Program-made: the position numbers and the translations under genes | Part shown: one piece after another, positions 52,373 to 61,019 of the stretch | Position numbering within the stretch: the stretch's first letter is position 1 | Layout of the letters: the number at the start of each line of letters is the position of its first letter | Notes under the pieces: model-generated | What the model was told of the DNA's origin: nothing | What the model saw: the letters and a program-made list of their open reading frames with translations, nothing else | Databases searched by the model: none | Assembly (NCBI GenBank): GCA_031296915.1 | Contig: JAVDPC010000021.1 | Location: 1 to 64,000, forward strand | From: Cerasicoccus frondis | GTDB taxonomy: Bacteria > Verrucomicrobiota > Verrucomicrobiia > Opitutales > Cerasicoccaceae | Reading direction: 5' to 3' | DNA: 64,000 nt

Positions 52373-52414
52373 ATTAAGCTGGCCTTCATTTAAGGTGTGT
52401 TATAATCTTAGGCA
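52373..52414 (+). promoter_or_regulatory. promoter of paralogue F (TATAAT seven bases before the ATG)
   Basis: CATTAAG at about 52373-52379 is followed by TATAAT at 52401-52406 and ATG at 52414. It matches the paralogue C promoter in the CATTAAG and CTTCAT-like segments. There is no Shine-Dalgarno sequence, so a leaderless mRNA is predicted. Confidence 0.6.
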
Positions 52415-53325
52415 TGAAAACGCTTCATCTGATTTCCGCGTTACTACTCCTCTGCTTCAAAACTTATGCCGACCACGAGACCGATTTCTATATTATAGAA
52501 TACGATAGCAACCTATACATGACTGTGTATGGCCAACAGGAAACTGCACAGCACTATTTTGGTGCAATCAACATAGGTAATTTTGAAAAGAAAAGTGTGA
52601 CCGTCGATGCCAGTTCGCTGGCGACTTACATCAATCCGAGTGCGGGCGAAGTCGCCTTTTTCGCCTCCAATGTGATCTCCGATGATGTAACGGCCGAACG
52701 GTACGCAACAACTGCCGCTGAAGGACTTGCGAGGGCTAACGGACAAGACACGAATAATTTCGGCACGGGTGGAACGATCAGCTTTGATTCGGGCTCCACT
52801 TACACCGGTTCGGCTTCACATTTTTACGCCTACCTTCCCTATCATGACTCATCCAATAGCACCGTCAGCGTCTATGTAGAAAGTGACTACAGTGAGTCAG
52901 ACACCCTGGCCTTCTTCTCGAAGGCGACAGGTTACACCCTCGACGACGTCGGCATTACCAGTGGCTACGAAGACTACTACGAAGAACTAACGGTTGAATA
53001 TGCGGATGACGCGTCAGTATCGTTCTCTGGCTACCATCTAAGATGGAGTGTCGATTCGGATACGCTGATTGGAGAAACACAAATCTATAACTTTTACCTG
53101 GCGAAAACCAGCAGTGGCAGCTTGGTCGAAGACATTGCCAGAGCCAGCGGAGAATTCTCCGACACTCAACTCAATGAAATCATCGAACTAATCTATTCCA
53201 CTGACGACTCCTCCGGCGGTGACGATTTGATCGAGATTCCAAACGTGCCGGAACCATCAACTTATGCGCTGCTAGCGGCGACGCTCACGCTCGGCGCCAC
53301 GCTACTCTATCGACGGCGCAAGTAA
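52414..53325 (+). CDS. PEP-CTERM secreted paralogue F
   Basis: 303 residues from ATG 52414. Signal peptide (LHLISALLLLCFKTYA), FYIIEYDSNLYMTVYGQQET, TISFDSGSTYTGSASHFYAY, ESDTLAFFSKATGYTLDDVG and the tail PEPSTYALLAATLTLGATLL with RRRK. It stands apart from A-E, beyond the ligase gene, with its own promoter. It converges with rmuC, with nine bases between the stops. Confidence 0.87.
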   Translation: MKTLHLISALLLLCFKTYADHETDFYIIEYDSNLYMTVYGQQETAQHYFGAINIGNFEKKSVTVDASSLATYINPSAGEVAFFASNVISDDVTAERYATTAAEGLARANGQDTNNFGTGGTISFDSGSTYTGSASHFYAYLPYHDSSNSTVSVYVESDYSESDTLAFFSKATGYTLDDVGITSGYEDYYEELTVEYADDASVSFSGYHLRWSVDSDTLIGETQIYNFYLAKTSSGSLVEDIARASGEFSDTQLNEIIELIYSTDDSSGGDDLIEIPNVPEPSTYALLAATLTLGATLLYRRRK

Positions 53326-53334
53326 CTGTGAGGT

Positions 53335-54720
53335 TCACTCTTCGACGTCGGACGCGGAGTCGAGTTGGATCTGGGCGTCTTCGAGCTCAGGTAATTCCTT
53401 GTCCGAACTGACATGGAGCTCCTTGAAGCGTCGGGCGGACACGAGCACGCGACGCTCAAACGACGACACTGCCTTATTGTAAGAGCCCGTTGCGCTGTCG
53501 AGCCCCTTGCGAATGCCGTCCAGATGCTTCGCCATGACGGTGATGCGGTCATAGAGGTCCTTACCCAGCTCACTGATTTTCTTGGCCTCCGCCGCAATGG
53601 CCTCCTGACGCCAGCCGTAGGCGACGGCCTTGAGCAGCGCAATGAGGGTGGTCGGCGTGGCGAGGATGACGCGGTTATCAGAACCATACTCAATGAGACT
53701 GGGGTCCTGCTCCAGCGCAGCGGAGAAAAACGTTTCGCCCGGCAGGAAAAGCACGACGAATTCCGGCGTTTGCTCAAACTGGCTCCAGTAGCGCTTTTCG
53801 CCGAGTTTCTTCAGGTGGTCCCGCACCTGGCGCGCATGATCCTGCATGAGTATTTTCTGCGTCGCGGCGTCCTCAGCCTCCAACGCATTGAGGTAGGCTT
53901 CGAGCGGAGCCTTGGCGTCGACAATGACTTGGCGCTCATTAGGAAGGCGGATCACCATGTCTGGGCGTAGGCGGCCTTCTTCGGAGTTGACGTTTTCCTG
54001 CTCCTGAAAATCGCAATAGTTGATCATGCCGGCCATTTCGACCGTGCGACGCAACTGCATCTCCCCCCAGCGACCACGGACCTGCGGCGCGCGCAGCGCC
54101 TTGACCAGGTTCGCCGTCTCCTGCTGGAGGCTCTGCTGAGTCGTCTGCATATGCTTAAGCTGCTCCTGCAAGCCCTGGTAGGCGCCTTCGCGGGCCTTTT
54201 CCATGTCGGTGATGTTCTTCTGGACTTTGTCGAGGGACTCGCTGATCGGCTTGACCATCTGGTTGATGGCCTGCTGACGTTTCTCCAGCTCTCCCTTGGC
54301 CCCTTCCTGATAGCGCCCGAGCGTCTGAGTCGCGGCCTTGATAAAATCCTCGCTGTTGGCGCGCAGAGCGTCGGCGGACAACCCTTTAAATGTCTCCAGC
54401 AATTGAAGTTTGACCGTCTCGAAGTTTTTGAGCTGTGCGTCGATGGACTTGCGGTCCTGCTCGCGCAGCGTCTCGGATTCGCGCAGTTGCAGGGCGATGT
54501 CGCTCGCGGCCTGGGTGCGCTCGGCCAATGTCTTTTCAAGGGTGGCAGCACGATCGGTGAGCTGCTCGATCTGTTGTCTGGCCAGAGCAAGCTCCGTGGC
54601 GGCGCTGGCTTGGGCGGCCTCCCGGACAGCCTTGAGCTGGCGGCCCAGCACCACCCAACCGACGGCGGCGCCCGCCGCCAGACCGACTATAAAAATGACT
54701 ATGCCCGTTATTGCATCCAT
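53335..54720 (-). CDS. rmuC: DNA recombination protein RmuC
   Basis: 461 residues. N-terminal membrane anchor ([20 protein letters not shown]), a long coiled coil to about residue 200, then the RmuC nuclease-like domain ([80 protein letters not shown]). RmuC limits inversion at short repeats in E. coli and the domain belongs to the PD-(D/E)XK-like nucleases. It is divergent from the sugar-binding protein gene with 64 bases between starts. Confidence 0.94.
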   Translation of the reverse strand: MDAITGIVIFIVGLAAGAAVGWVVLGRQLKAVREAAQASAATELALARQQIEQLTDRAATLEKTLAERTQAASDIALQLRESETLREQDRKSIDAQLKNFETVKLQLLETFKGLSADALRANSEDFIKAATQTLGRYQEGAKGELEKRQQAINQMVKPISESLDKVQKNITDMEKAREGAYQGLQEQLKHMQTTQQSLQQETANLVKALRAPQVRGRWGEMQLRRTVEMAGMINYCDFQEQENVNSEEGRLRPDMVIRLPNERQVIVDAKAPLEAYLNALEAEDAATQKILMQDHARQVRDHLKKLGEKRYWSQFEQTPEFVVLFLPGETFFSAALEQDPSLIEYGSDNRVILATPTTLIALLKAVAYGWRQEAIAAEAKKISELGKDLYDRITVMAKHLDGIRKGLDSATGSYNKAVSSFERRVLVSARRFKELHVSSDKELPELEDAQIQLDSASDVEE

Positions 54721-54784
54721 GTGGGAACTTATGTCACTCTACCCCGTCCAACCTTTCCGTTGCTGGCAACGATAATCCAACTCA

Positions 54785-55759
54785 ATGACTCGTCGACTCC
54801 CCATTTTCCTCCTCATTTTCTTCTCCATGCTCGCTGCGCTGAACGTGGACGCCGCACGACCTCGGGAAATTTGGGAGCGCTATACGGTGGCTTACATTGG
54901 GGAACGGCGCGATGACCCGATCAACGGCGCCGTCATCCATGGCGCCCGTCAGGCAGCCGATATTCTGGAGCACGAGTATAACTTGGAAATCACCATTCTC
55001 GACCTGACGCCAAAGACTCCGGCAGGCCAGGAACAAGCGCTTCTCGACGCTTACGTGAAGGGCGCCAAGGCCGTGATTCTTAATCCGGCGCAATCCGGCG
55101 ATAGCCAAAAGGCGCTGGAGGTGCTTGAGCAGCAGCAGGTTCGGGTCATCACAATTGACCACGATACCCCCGAAGCATTGCGCTGGTTTCACATCGAGAG
55201 CGACTATGATTCGATGGCGGAAACAGCATTCAATGCGATGCTCGAGCGCATGCCCCGGCGCGGCGGCCAAGTCGCCATCCTGTCCGGCGATCTCGACAAC
55301 CCGATCAACGCCAGTCGACTGGCCCTCATTCAGCGACTAGCCAATGAATCGCCCAAGGTTAGCATTCAGGGCGTCTACGCGTGCCAGGAAGATTTAAGTG
55401 ACTCGCTCACCGTGCTAAGGACAACGGAAGCCGGTGACCGGGATGAAGAGATAACTGGCTGGATTTTGCTGGGGCCCTGGCCTCTGATGGGCGCCGCTCC
55501 CCTCCCCTGGACACCGGGCGAAACGCGTTGCGTCCTAATCGACGCGCTACCGCAAAACCTGGGCTATCTGGCGCGCGGACAAGTCGACGCGCTGGTCGCA
55601 GAAACGTATTTTGAATGGGGGCGCATCGCCATGGACGCGGCAATCGAGAACGTGCATAATCAAAAGCTGGACCACGTAAACGTCCAGACTGGCGGTCAGC
55701 TAATCACTTTGGAAAACCTGCCACAAATCGGGCAGGATTGGGCTGCCTGGCTGCAATAG
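54785..55759 (+). CDS. periplasmic sugar-binding protein (type 1 PBP)
   Basis: 324 residues. Signal peptide (LPIFLLIFFSMLAALNVDAA). The mature part has the two-lobed type 1 periplasmic-binding-protein pattern: INGAVIHGARQAADIL, YVKGAKAVILNPAQSGDSQK, VRVITIDHDTPEALRWFHIE, GGQVAILSGDLDNPINASRL and LGYLARGQVDALVAETYFEW. This is the sugar-binding PF13407-like fold. No ABC permease or ATPase is next to it, so it may feed a transporter or a sensor elsewhere. The ligand is unknown. Confidence 0.88.
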   Translation: MTRRLPIFLLIFFSMLAALNVDAARPREIWERYTVAYIGERRDDPINGAVIHGARQAADILEHEYNLEITILDLTPKTPAGQEQALLDAYVKGAKAVILNPAQSGDSQKALEVLEQQQVRVITIDHDTPEALRWFHIESDYDSMAETAFNAMLERMPRRGGQVAILSGDLDNPINASRLALIQRLANESPKVSIQGVYACQEDLSDSLTVLRTTEAGDRDEEITGWILLGPWPLMGAAPLPWTPGETRCVLIDALPQNLGYLARGQVDALVAETYFEWGRIAMDAAIENVHNQKLDHVNVQTGGQLITLENLPQIGQDWAAWLQ

Positions 55760-55966
55760 ACGAGTTCATCTCGACCAGCGGCAGGCTTAGCGACCGCACG
55801 AAGTGATCTACTAATGGGGGAATTTTTTGGCACAAATGCATTAAATTCGCACATCTTTGTGATAAGCAGAACAAGCAAGAACTAATTTATGCAATATAAT
55901 GCACAAAAAGTTCAGCGTCGGTGATTGACTCGATTTGCAGTCTGCAACTAGGTTCCAATTTGTTAC

Positions 55967-56707
55967 ATGAAGCGATTATTCCCCCTAATACTCTCGTCGT
56001 TGCTTGCATGTCAGGCATTTGCACAAGACGCCGCGTCGACCGCGCCCGAAACTGACGCCACTGGCGCCATTGACTGGGTGGCGGAAGTGCTCAAAGGCGG
56101 CGCGACTTCGGTCGTGCTCCTCGTGGTTGGCTTTGTCGGCATTATCTTTTTCATTGAGCGGTTGCTGGTCGTGCGCTCCGGAAATTTCATTCCGGGCAAG
56201 CTTGAGCGCGACATTAAGAAATATGCGATTCAATCGGATTTTGAATCCATCGAGCGCGTGTGCCGGAAGTCCAACAGCGTCCTGGGCGATATTGGCAAAT
56301 ATGTGGCCACCCATACACACATCCCGTTCGAGATCCTGTCATTTGGCGTAACCGATATGATTGGCCGGACCGTTAGCCGACAGCACCAGCGCACTTACCC
56401 GCTCGCAGTAGTGGCGACGATCTCGCCACTATTGGGTCTGCTCGGCACCATTATCGGGATGATTGAGTCGTTCCAAAAAGTGGCGTTGATGGGCGACACC
56501 GGAGATGCCTCCGTGCTCGCAGACTCCATCGGCAAAGCGCTCATCACCACAGCGCTTGGCCTGATGATTGCCATTCCTGCACTGGCCAGCTATCACTTTT
56601 ACAAGTCGCGCATCAATAGCTACGGCATTCGACTCGAAGAGATGGTCGACGTGCTGATGTCACCCTGGTTGCACCCGGAAACGCAAAGCGAAGAAGAAAG
56701 CAAGTAA
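55967..56707 (+). CDS. MotA/TolQ/ExbB-type proton channel protein
   Basis: 246 residues. A signal-like N-helix (LFPLILSSLLACQAFA) is followed by three membrane segments: SVVLLVVGFVGIIFFIERLL, VVATISPLLGLLGTIIGMIE and LITTALGLMIAIPALASYHF. The last two form the TolQ/ExbB pore hallmark. It is the proton-channel partner of the two following TolR/ExbD-type proteins, one base apart in the first junction. It is the first gene of a four-gene operon that has no TonB, TolA, TolB or Pal in the window. Confidence 0.9.
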   Translation: MKRLFPLILSSLLACQAFAQDAASTAPETDATGAIDWVAEVLKGGATSVVLLVVGFVGIIFFIERLLVVRSGNFIPGKLERDIKKYAIQSDFESIERVCRKSNSVLGDIGKYVATHTHIPFEILSFGVTDMIGRTVSRQHQRTYPLAVVATISPLLGLLGTIIGMIESFQKVALMGDTGDASVLADSIGKALITTALGLMIAIPALASYHFYKSRINSYGIRLEEMVDVLMSPWLHPETQSEEESK

Positions 56708-57256
56708 ATGGCCAAGTCGCCTACAGCGTTCACGCCCGTCGCGAATGGACAAGTCTCGCGGGTGGCGACGATTCGTCGCATGCGCCGACGCCGCCGGGGG
56801 GATTCCGACATCGAAGTGGACCTTTCCCCGCTGATCGACTGCGTGTTTCTGCTGCTGATTTTTTTCCTCGTCACGACGATGCTGAAAAAGCTCGAAAAGC
56901 AAATACCCGTCGTGCTGCCCGACTACACGGTCGCCCTCGCCCCGGTGGCCGAAAACGAGGTAATCATCTACGCCATTACGGAACGCGAGGGCATTCTTCG
57001 CGCCAATGAAGGCAAGCGCTCCATGAAGGGGCTCAGCTACCACGGCATTGACTCCTTTGAGGCGGATCTGGCCAGGGTCGCCAGCGATAAAGGAACTGAG
57101 GTGGAAATACGCCTCGACGCCGAGCGAGAAGTCCCCGTGCAAACCGTCATTGACACCCTCGATACGCTCGCGCTCCTCGGCTTTGAAAATGTTGGCGTGC
57201 GCCTGCGCCATCGCGAACGAGAACACTTTGAACTCCATAAGAAGAGCACCCACTAA
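56708..57256 (+). CDS. TolR/ExbD-type protein 1
   Basis: 182 residues. A basic N-tail (IRRMRRRRRGD) precedes one membrane helix containing the conserved Asp, LIDCVFLLLIFFLVTTML, then a periplasmic domain of about 110 residues. The Asp is the proton-coupled residue of ExbD/TolR. It starts immediately after the TolQ-like stop and its own stop overlaps the next start by one base. The second TolR-like protein has the same membrane helix sequence. Confidence 0.9.
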   Translation: MAKSPTAFTPVANGQVSRVATIRRMRRRRRGDSDIEVDLSPLIDCVFLLLIFFLVTTMLKKLEKQIPVVLPDYTVALAPVAENEVIIYAITEREGILRANEGKRSMKGLSYHGIDSFEADLARVASDKGTEVEIRLDAEREVPVQTVIDTLDTLALLGFENVGVRLRHREREHFELHKKSTH

Positions 57257-57678
57257 TGCCCCGCGATGTATATGAAGATGACCAGGATGTGGCGCTAAGC
57301 ATGTCGCCGCTGATCGACTGTGTGTTCCTGCTGTTGATCTTCTTCCTGGTCACCACCATGCTCAAGAAGGATCTGCGCGATGTGGAGCATCTGAATCTCC
57401 CGATCTCACGTTCTTCGCTGGAAGTGCCGCCTGACGAATCAGTGCTGGCCATTGCCATCGACGCCGAAGGCGAAGTCTACCTGGAAGGCGAAGAGACGAC
57501 GATTGGCCAGCTGCTGGAGGAGCTTAAAGTGATCGAGCAAGATGACCCGGAACGCCGCATCCGCTTGGACACCGATGAGAACACGCCTTTCTACCGGCTG
57601 GTTGAAGTCCTCGACGCCTTGAGTTTCCGCAACCTGCGCAACGTCGGCGTGCGCACTTACCACGAAAAATTTGACTAA
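57256..57678 (+). CDS. TolR/ExbD-type protein 2
   Basis: 140 residues. The membrane helix LIDCVFLLLIFFLVTTML with Asp is identical to that of the preceding gene, while the periplasmic parts differ. The presence of two ExbD-like proteins with one ExbB-like protein suggests a heteromeric stator, as seen in some Ton/Tol-related systems. The start overlaps the previous stop (TAATG) and the stop overlaps the next start (TAATG). Confidence 0.9.
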   Translation: MPRDVYEDDQDVALSMSPLIDCVFLLLIFFLVTTMLKKDLRDVEHLNLPISRSSLEVPPDESVLAIAIDAEGEVYLEGEETTIGQLLEELKVIEQDDPERRIRLDTDENTPFYRLVEVLDALSFRNLRNVGVRTYHEKFD

Positions 57679-59759
57679 TGTCTTCCCCCCTCACCAGTCG
57701 CAAGCCCCTCGTCGTTGCACTAACCCTCGCCAGCATTTTGGTGGGTGGGTTTTCCATCGCGCTTTACCTCAACGAAGACCTTCGCCGCTACACCATTGCG
57801 CAAATCGAGGAAATCACGAATGAGGACGGCGAGAAAATCAAACGGGTCAAAATTGAAAAACCTGAGCCCAACGAACAGCAGGTTCGGGAAATTTCCCGCA
57901 ATCAGGAGCGCAAGAAGCGCGAGGAGCTGAAAGAGAAAGCCAAGGAACTGCGCGAGACCGTTTACAAAATTGAAGAAGTTGTCGAAGCACAGAAAAAGCT
58001 CGTTGAAGACCGCCTGACCGAATGGCAACAAATCGCGCTAGCCGCTGATCAGTTGGCCGAACAGGCGCAAGATTTCAACGAGCATCTCGCTGCCGATGAT
58101 GCGCCGCAAAATCTGGAAACCGCCCGCCCCTTCAGTGAAGAGCTCAAGGAGCTTACGGAAGAATACGCCGAAATGGTCAACCAGATGAAGGATAGCACCG
58201 TGACTCCCGACGATGCCAAACAAGCCTCACACAGTGCCCGGGAGTTGCGCAACCAAGCCCGTGATTTTGAGCGTAAATTTAAGCAAGCCACCAGCCAGGC
58301 GCCCCCCGAAGACCGGGCCAAGGCCCAAGAGCTTCAAGCAGAGCTCTCTGAGTTCGTCAGCAATGTGGAGCAGCATTACCAAGACATGGATGAGTTCTCC
58401 AAGTCCCCCTACTTTTTGGAGAAGGAAGAAGAGACTCCCAGTGAGACAAATCCCGCCGAAAGCGAATTGGCGCAAAACGATGAAGGCGCTCCGACGCAGG
58501 ATTCGGAGCAACTCGAACTCGATACCGAACTTGAGTCCGCAATGGCCGATGAGGCCACCGATGAACTCGCCCAAAATGGCCAACTCGAAGATGGTGAGAT
58601 GTCACCTCTGGGCAATCATCTACCCAGCGATGAAGAACTGGAGCAACTCAGCACCGCCGAACTTTATGAGCAAATCCAGGAGATGACCGGCTTGGTTGAT
58701 GAGGCGTTTGCCGAAGGTCAGGCCGCTGATTTGGCGAACCGTAAGGAGATGTCTCTCCAAAAGGCCAGAGAGGAAGTTTATAAACCAGAATCGCAAAAAG
58801 GCCCGGACCTAGGGGAGGCACTTAGCCAAAACCAGCCATCGACTCGCGAAGAATTCCAACAGTTTAATGAAGCACTGGACGAGGCAACCAGCGCCGCCCA
58901 GCAAATGTCGCGCACCGCCCAAAACCGCAAGGAAGCCCTGACCGGCGAAAATCAACAGCAGAGCGGGCAAGGGCAAAATGGCGAACAATTGGAGGCCAAG
59001 CTCAACCAGAAAAACCAGCTTCAGGCCCAAATGAAAATGCTGGCGCAAAACGGCGGACGACAAAACGGCAACGTGCAGGACATGCGCGCGCTCATGGCCC
59101 AGAACTACACCTTGGGCGGTGGCGGCAACGACAGTGATGGCCAAGCCTTGAGCATGTCATTCGAGACGGCAATGAGCCAGAGCGCCCTGCCCAAAACCGT
59201 TTCCCTAAATGTGAATAAGACGCTCGCCCAGGCAGTGCCAGGGCGGCGACTGGACATGAATTCCGAGCGTCAAGGTTGGATTTTTCTCGATACCTGGTAT
59301 GTCATCGGCCCTTGGCAGCGCCCGAATAAAAACGATTCGTTCGATGTGGAATTCCCTCCCGAAAGCCTGGTCGATCTCGACGCGACCTACATTGGTAAAG
59401 TCAGCCGTTTCCGCAATGAACCCATGGAGCTCCGGTGGCGCTTCGTTCAGACGGAGAACATCCGCATCAACCCACCCGATGAAATCAGCGACGCCGTCTA
59501 CTATGGTTACACCGAAGTTTTCTGCGAAGCCGCAACCGAAGTCACCGTAGCAGTCGCCAGCGACGACATGGCCAAGCTTTGGGTGAATGGGCTGGTTGTC
59601 TACGAAGACTCGGGGCTCTCCGGTTGGCAGATTGATGAAGGCTTTCGCACCATCCTACTCAAACCAGGCTACAACAAGGTGTTAATCCGTTTGGACAACG
59701 GCCCAGCCGTCTGCTATTTCTCGGTGCTCATGTGTCCGACAGAATCTTTAACGAATTAG
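57678..59759 (+). CDS. membrane-anchored coiled-coil protein with C-terminal beta-sandwich-like domain
   Basis: 693 residues. One N-terminal membrane anchor (PLVVALTLASILVGGFSIAL, residues about 9-28), then a Glu/Gln/Lys-rich coiled coil (about 45-270), a Gln/Asn-rich middle (about 290-500) and a C-terminal domain (about 530-690) with FLDTWYVIGPWQRPNKNDSF, EVTVAVASDDMAKLWVNGLV and YNKVLIRLDNGPAVCYFSVL. That last pattern is like PA14/jelly-roll domains that bind glycans. The architecture (anchor, long periplasmic spacer, C-terminal folded domain) parallels TonB and TolA, but no TonB domain is seen. It is translationally coupled to the TolR genes, so it is probably the force-transducing partner. 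Confidence 0.72.
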   Translation: MSSPLTSRKPLVVALTLASILVGGFSIALYLNEDLRRYTIAQIEEITNEDGEKIKRVKIEKPEPNEQQVREISRNQERKKREELKEKAKELRETVYKIEEVVEAQKKLVEDRLTEWQQIALAADQLAEQAQDFNEHLAADDAPQNLETARPFSEELKELTEEYAEMVNQMKDSTVTPDDAKQASHSARELRNQARDFERKFKQATSQAPPEDRAKAQELQAELSEFVSNVEQHYQDMDEFSKSPYFLEKEEETPSETNPAESELAQNDEGAPTQDSEQLELDTELESAMADEATDELAQNGQLEDGEMSPLGNHLPSDEELEQLSTAELYEQIQEMTGLVDEAFAEGQAADLANRKEMSLQKAREEVYKPESQKGPDLGEALSQNQPSTREEFQQFNEALDEATSAAQQMSRTAQNRKEALTGENQQQSGQGQNGEQLEAKLNQKNQLQAQMKMLAQNGGRQNGNVQDMRALMAQNYTLGGGGNDSDGQALSMSFETAMSQSALPKTVSLNVNKTLAQAVPGRRLDMNSERQGWIFLDTWYVIGPWQRPNKNDSFDVEFPPESLVDLDATYIGKVSRFRNEPMELRWRFVQTENIRINPPDEISDAVYYGYTEVFCEAATEVTVAVASDDMAKLWVNGLVVYEDSGLSGWQIDEGFRTILLKPGYNKVLIRLDNGPAVCYFSVLMCPTESLTN

Positions 59760-59861
59760 CCGAGGCGCTCAGCCACCCCTTCAAATAAAATGGCAAAAAT
59801 GTCGTGAAATGAAGGCTTTACAAGCATCGCTTCGAACGCCATTTTCCTTTGTTTTCCGAGG

Positions 59862-59946
59862 GCCCAGGTGGCGGAATTGGCAGACGCGGCGGACTCAAAA
59901 TCCGCTTCCTTCGGGAGTGTGGGTTCGACCCCCACCCTGGGTACCA
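59862..59946 (+). tRNA. tRNA-Leu (CAA)
   Basis: The 85-base cloverleaf has acceptor GCCCAGG with CCTGGGT (first pair G-U), D arm with GCGGAATTGGCAGACGC, anticodon stem GCGGA/TCCGC around loop CTCAAAA (anticodon CAA, reading UUG), a long variable arm (TTCCTTCGGGAGT) typical of Leu, T arm GTGGG-TTCGACC-CCCAC and encoded CCA end. It lies alone, 100 bases after the TolQRR operon, with a terminator directly after it. Confidence 0.96.
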
Positions 59947-59952
59947 TCTCGA

Positions 59953-59986
59953 AAAGCCCGCATCAACACGACGATGCGGGCTTTTT
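59953..59986 (+). terminator. intrinsic terminator after tRNA-Leu
   Basis: AAAGCCCGCATC pairs with GATGCGGGCTTT around an AACACGAC loop, followed by TTTTTC. Confidence 0.9.
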
Positions 59987-60168
59987 CGTGGCCAGAGGAC
60001 AGCCCATAAGCCCTAAGCACTTTTCATCTAGATTGAATGAAAATGTGCATCCAATAATTGCTGTTAAAGCCTGAGTCGCAGCGGAAATTGCTAATTTCAG
60101 AATTGTAGTTGACATTGCACGTCGCATTTATTTCATTGAATGAAACAAATCACTCTAATCCAACGACC

Positions 60169-60870
60169 ATGATGGAACACACCCAAAAGATACCAACTAT
60201 CGCACTCTTTATTTTGAGTGCCGCAATCGCCAACGCACAGACACTTGTGATTGACGATTTTGACAGCTACACAGATACGACTGAACTTCAGGCAAACTGG
60301 AACTCATTCGGAAATGCAGCCACATCTGGCGCTCCGCTTCTCGCCGCTGGACAAGGTGTAGACGGCAGCAATGCGGCTGCCTTCAGCTTGAACTGGTTTG
60401 CCACCGGAGCCAGTAATGCAAACATGCGCCGCATCAATCTAACTAGCCTTGACTTGAGCAGTTATGATTTCCTCGATGTCAACCTATTCGTCGAAACGGA
60501 TACCGGCAACGATTCCCCCACAAATCCCACTATCCTAAAGATTGCGTTTCAATCGAGCGATTCCACTATCTGGCAAACGTCATTAAGCTTTGCGCTGGAA
60601 CCAAACCTTGACGCATACTCTCTACTTTCATTCGAACTTTCTGAAACCGCGATGGAAAGAGTCAGTGGAAGTGGCTCCTTTGCAGATTCCATTGTTGATA
60701 TCACTAATATCCGTCTGCGCTTTGAGAATGTGGAGGAAGCAAACGTTGGGCAAACGGCATTCGTCAGTTCCATTGTCGCGAGCACCATACCGGAACCAAG
60801 CACTTACGCTCTCGGCTTTGGTTTAGCCATGGCTGGAACCGTTTTGTTATGGCGGCGAAAAGCTCAATAA
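60169..60870 (+). CDS. PEP-CTERM secreted protein (unrelated to the array)
   Basis: 233 residues from ATG 60169 (a TTG start 20 codons earlier is rejected). Signal peptide (IPTIALFILSAAIANAQ), mature beta-rich domain with VIDDFDSYTDTTELQANWNS and LTSLDLSSYDFLDVNLFVET, typical of a jelly-roll carbohydrate-binding-like module, and the sorting tail PEPSTYALGFGLAMAGTVLL plus RRKAQ. It lacks the three blocks of the array paralogues, so it is a separate PEP-CTERM type. A strong terminator follows. Confidence 0.86.
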   Translation: MMEHTQKIPTIALFILSAAIANAQTLVIDDFDSYTDTTELQANWNSFGNAATSGAPLLAAGQGVDGSNAAAFSLNWFATGASNANMRRINLTSLDLSSYDFLDVNLFVETDTGNDSPTNPTILKIAFQSSDSTIWQTSLSFALEPNLDAYSLLSFELSETAMERVSGSGSFADSIVDITNIRLRFENVEEANVGQTAFVSSIVASTIPEPSTYALGFGLAMAGTVLLWRRKAQ

Positions 60871-60892
60871 CAACATAGTCACCGTATATTCC

Positions 60893-60928
60893 ATAGCGCG
60901 ATTACTTACCAGGTCGCGCTATTTTTTT
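60893..60928 (+). terminator. intrinsic terminator after the PEP-CTERM gene
   Basis: ATAGCGCGA pairs with TCGCGCTAT around a TTACTTACCAGG loop, followed by a run of T. Confidence 0.9.
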
Positions 60929-61019
60929 ACCCGCCCCTGATCAAGTCGTCATACAGTTCAACTGCATGGCCTGGCTTAGCCGTATCATAACCGCACTAAA
61001 TTCTTATATTCATTACATC

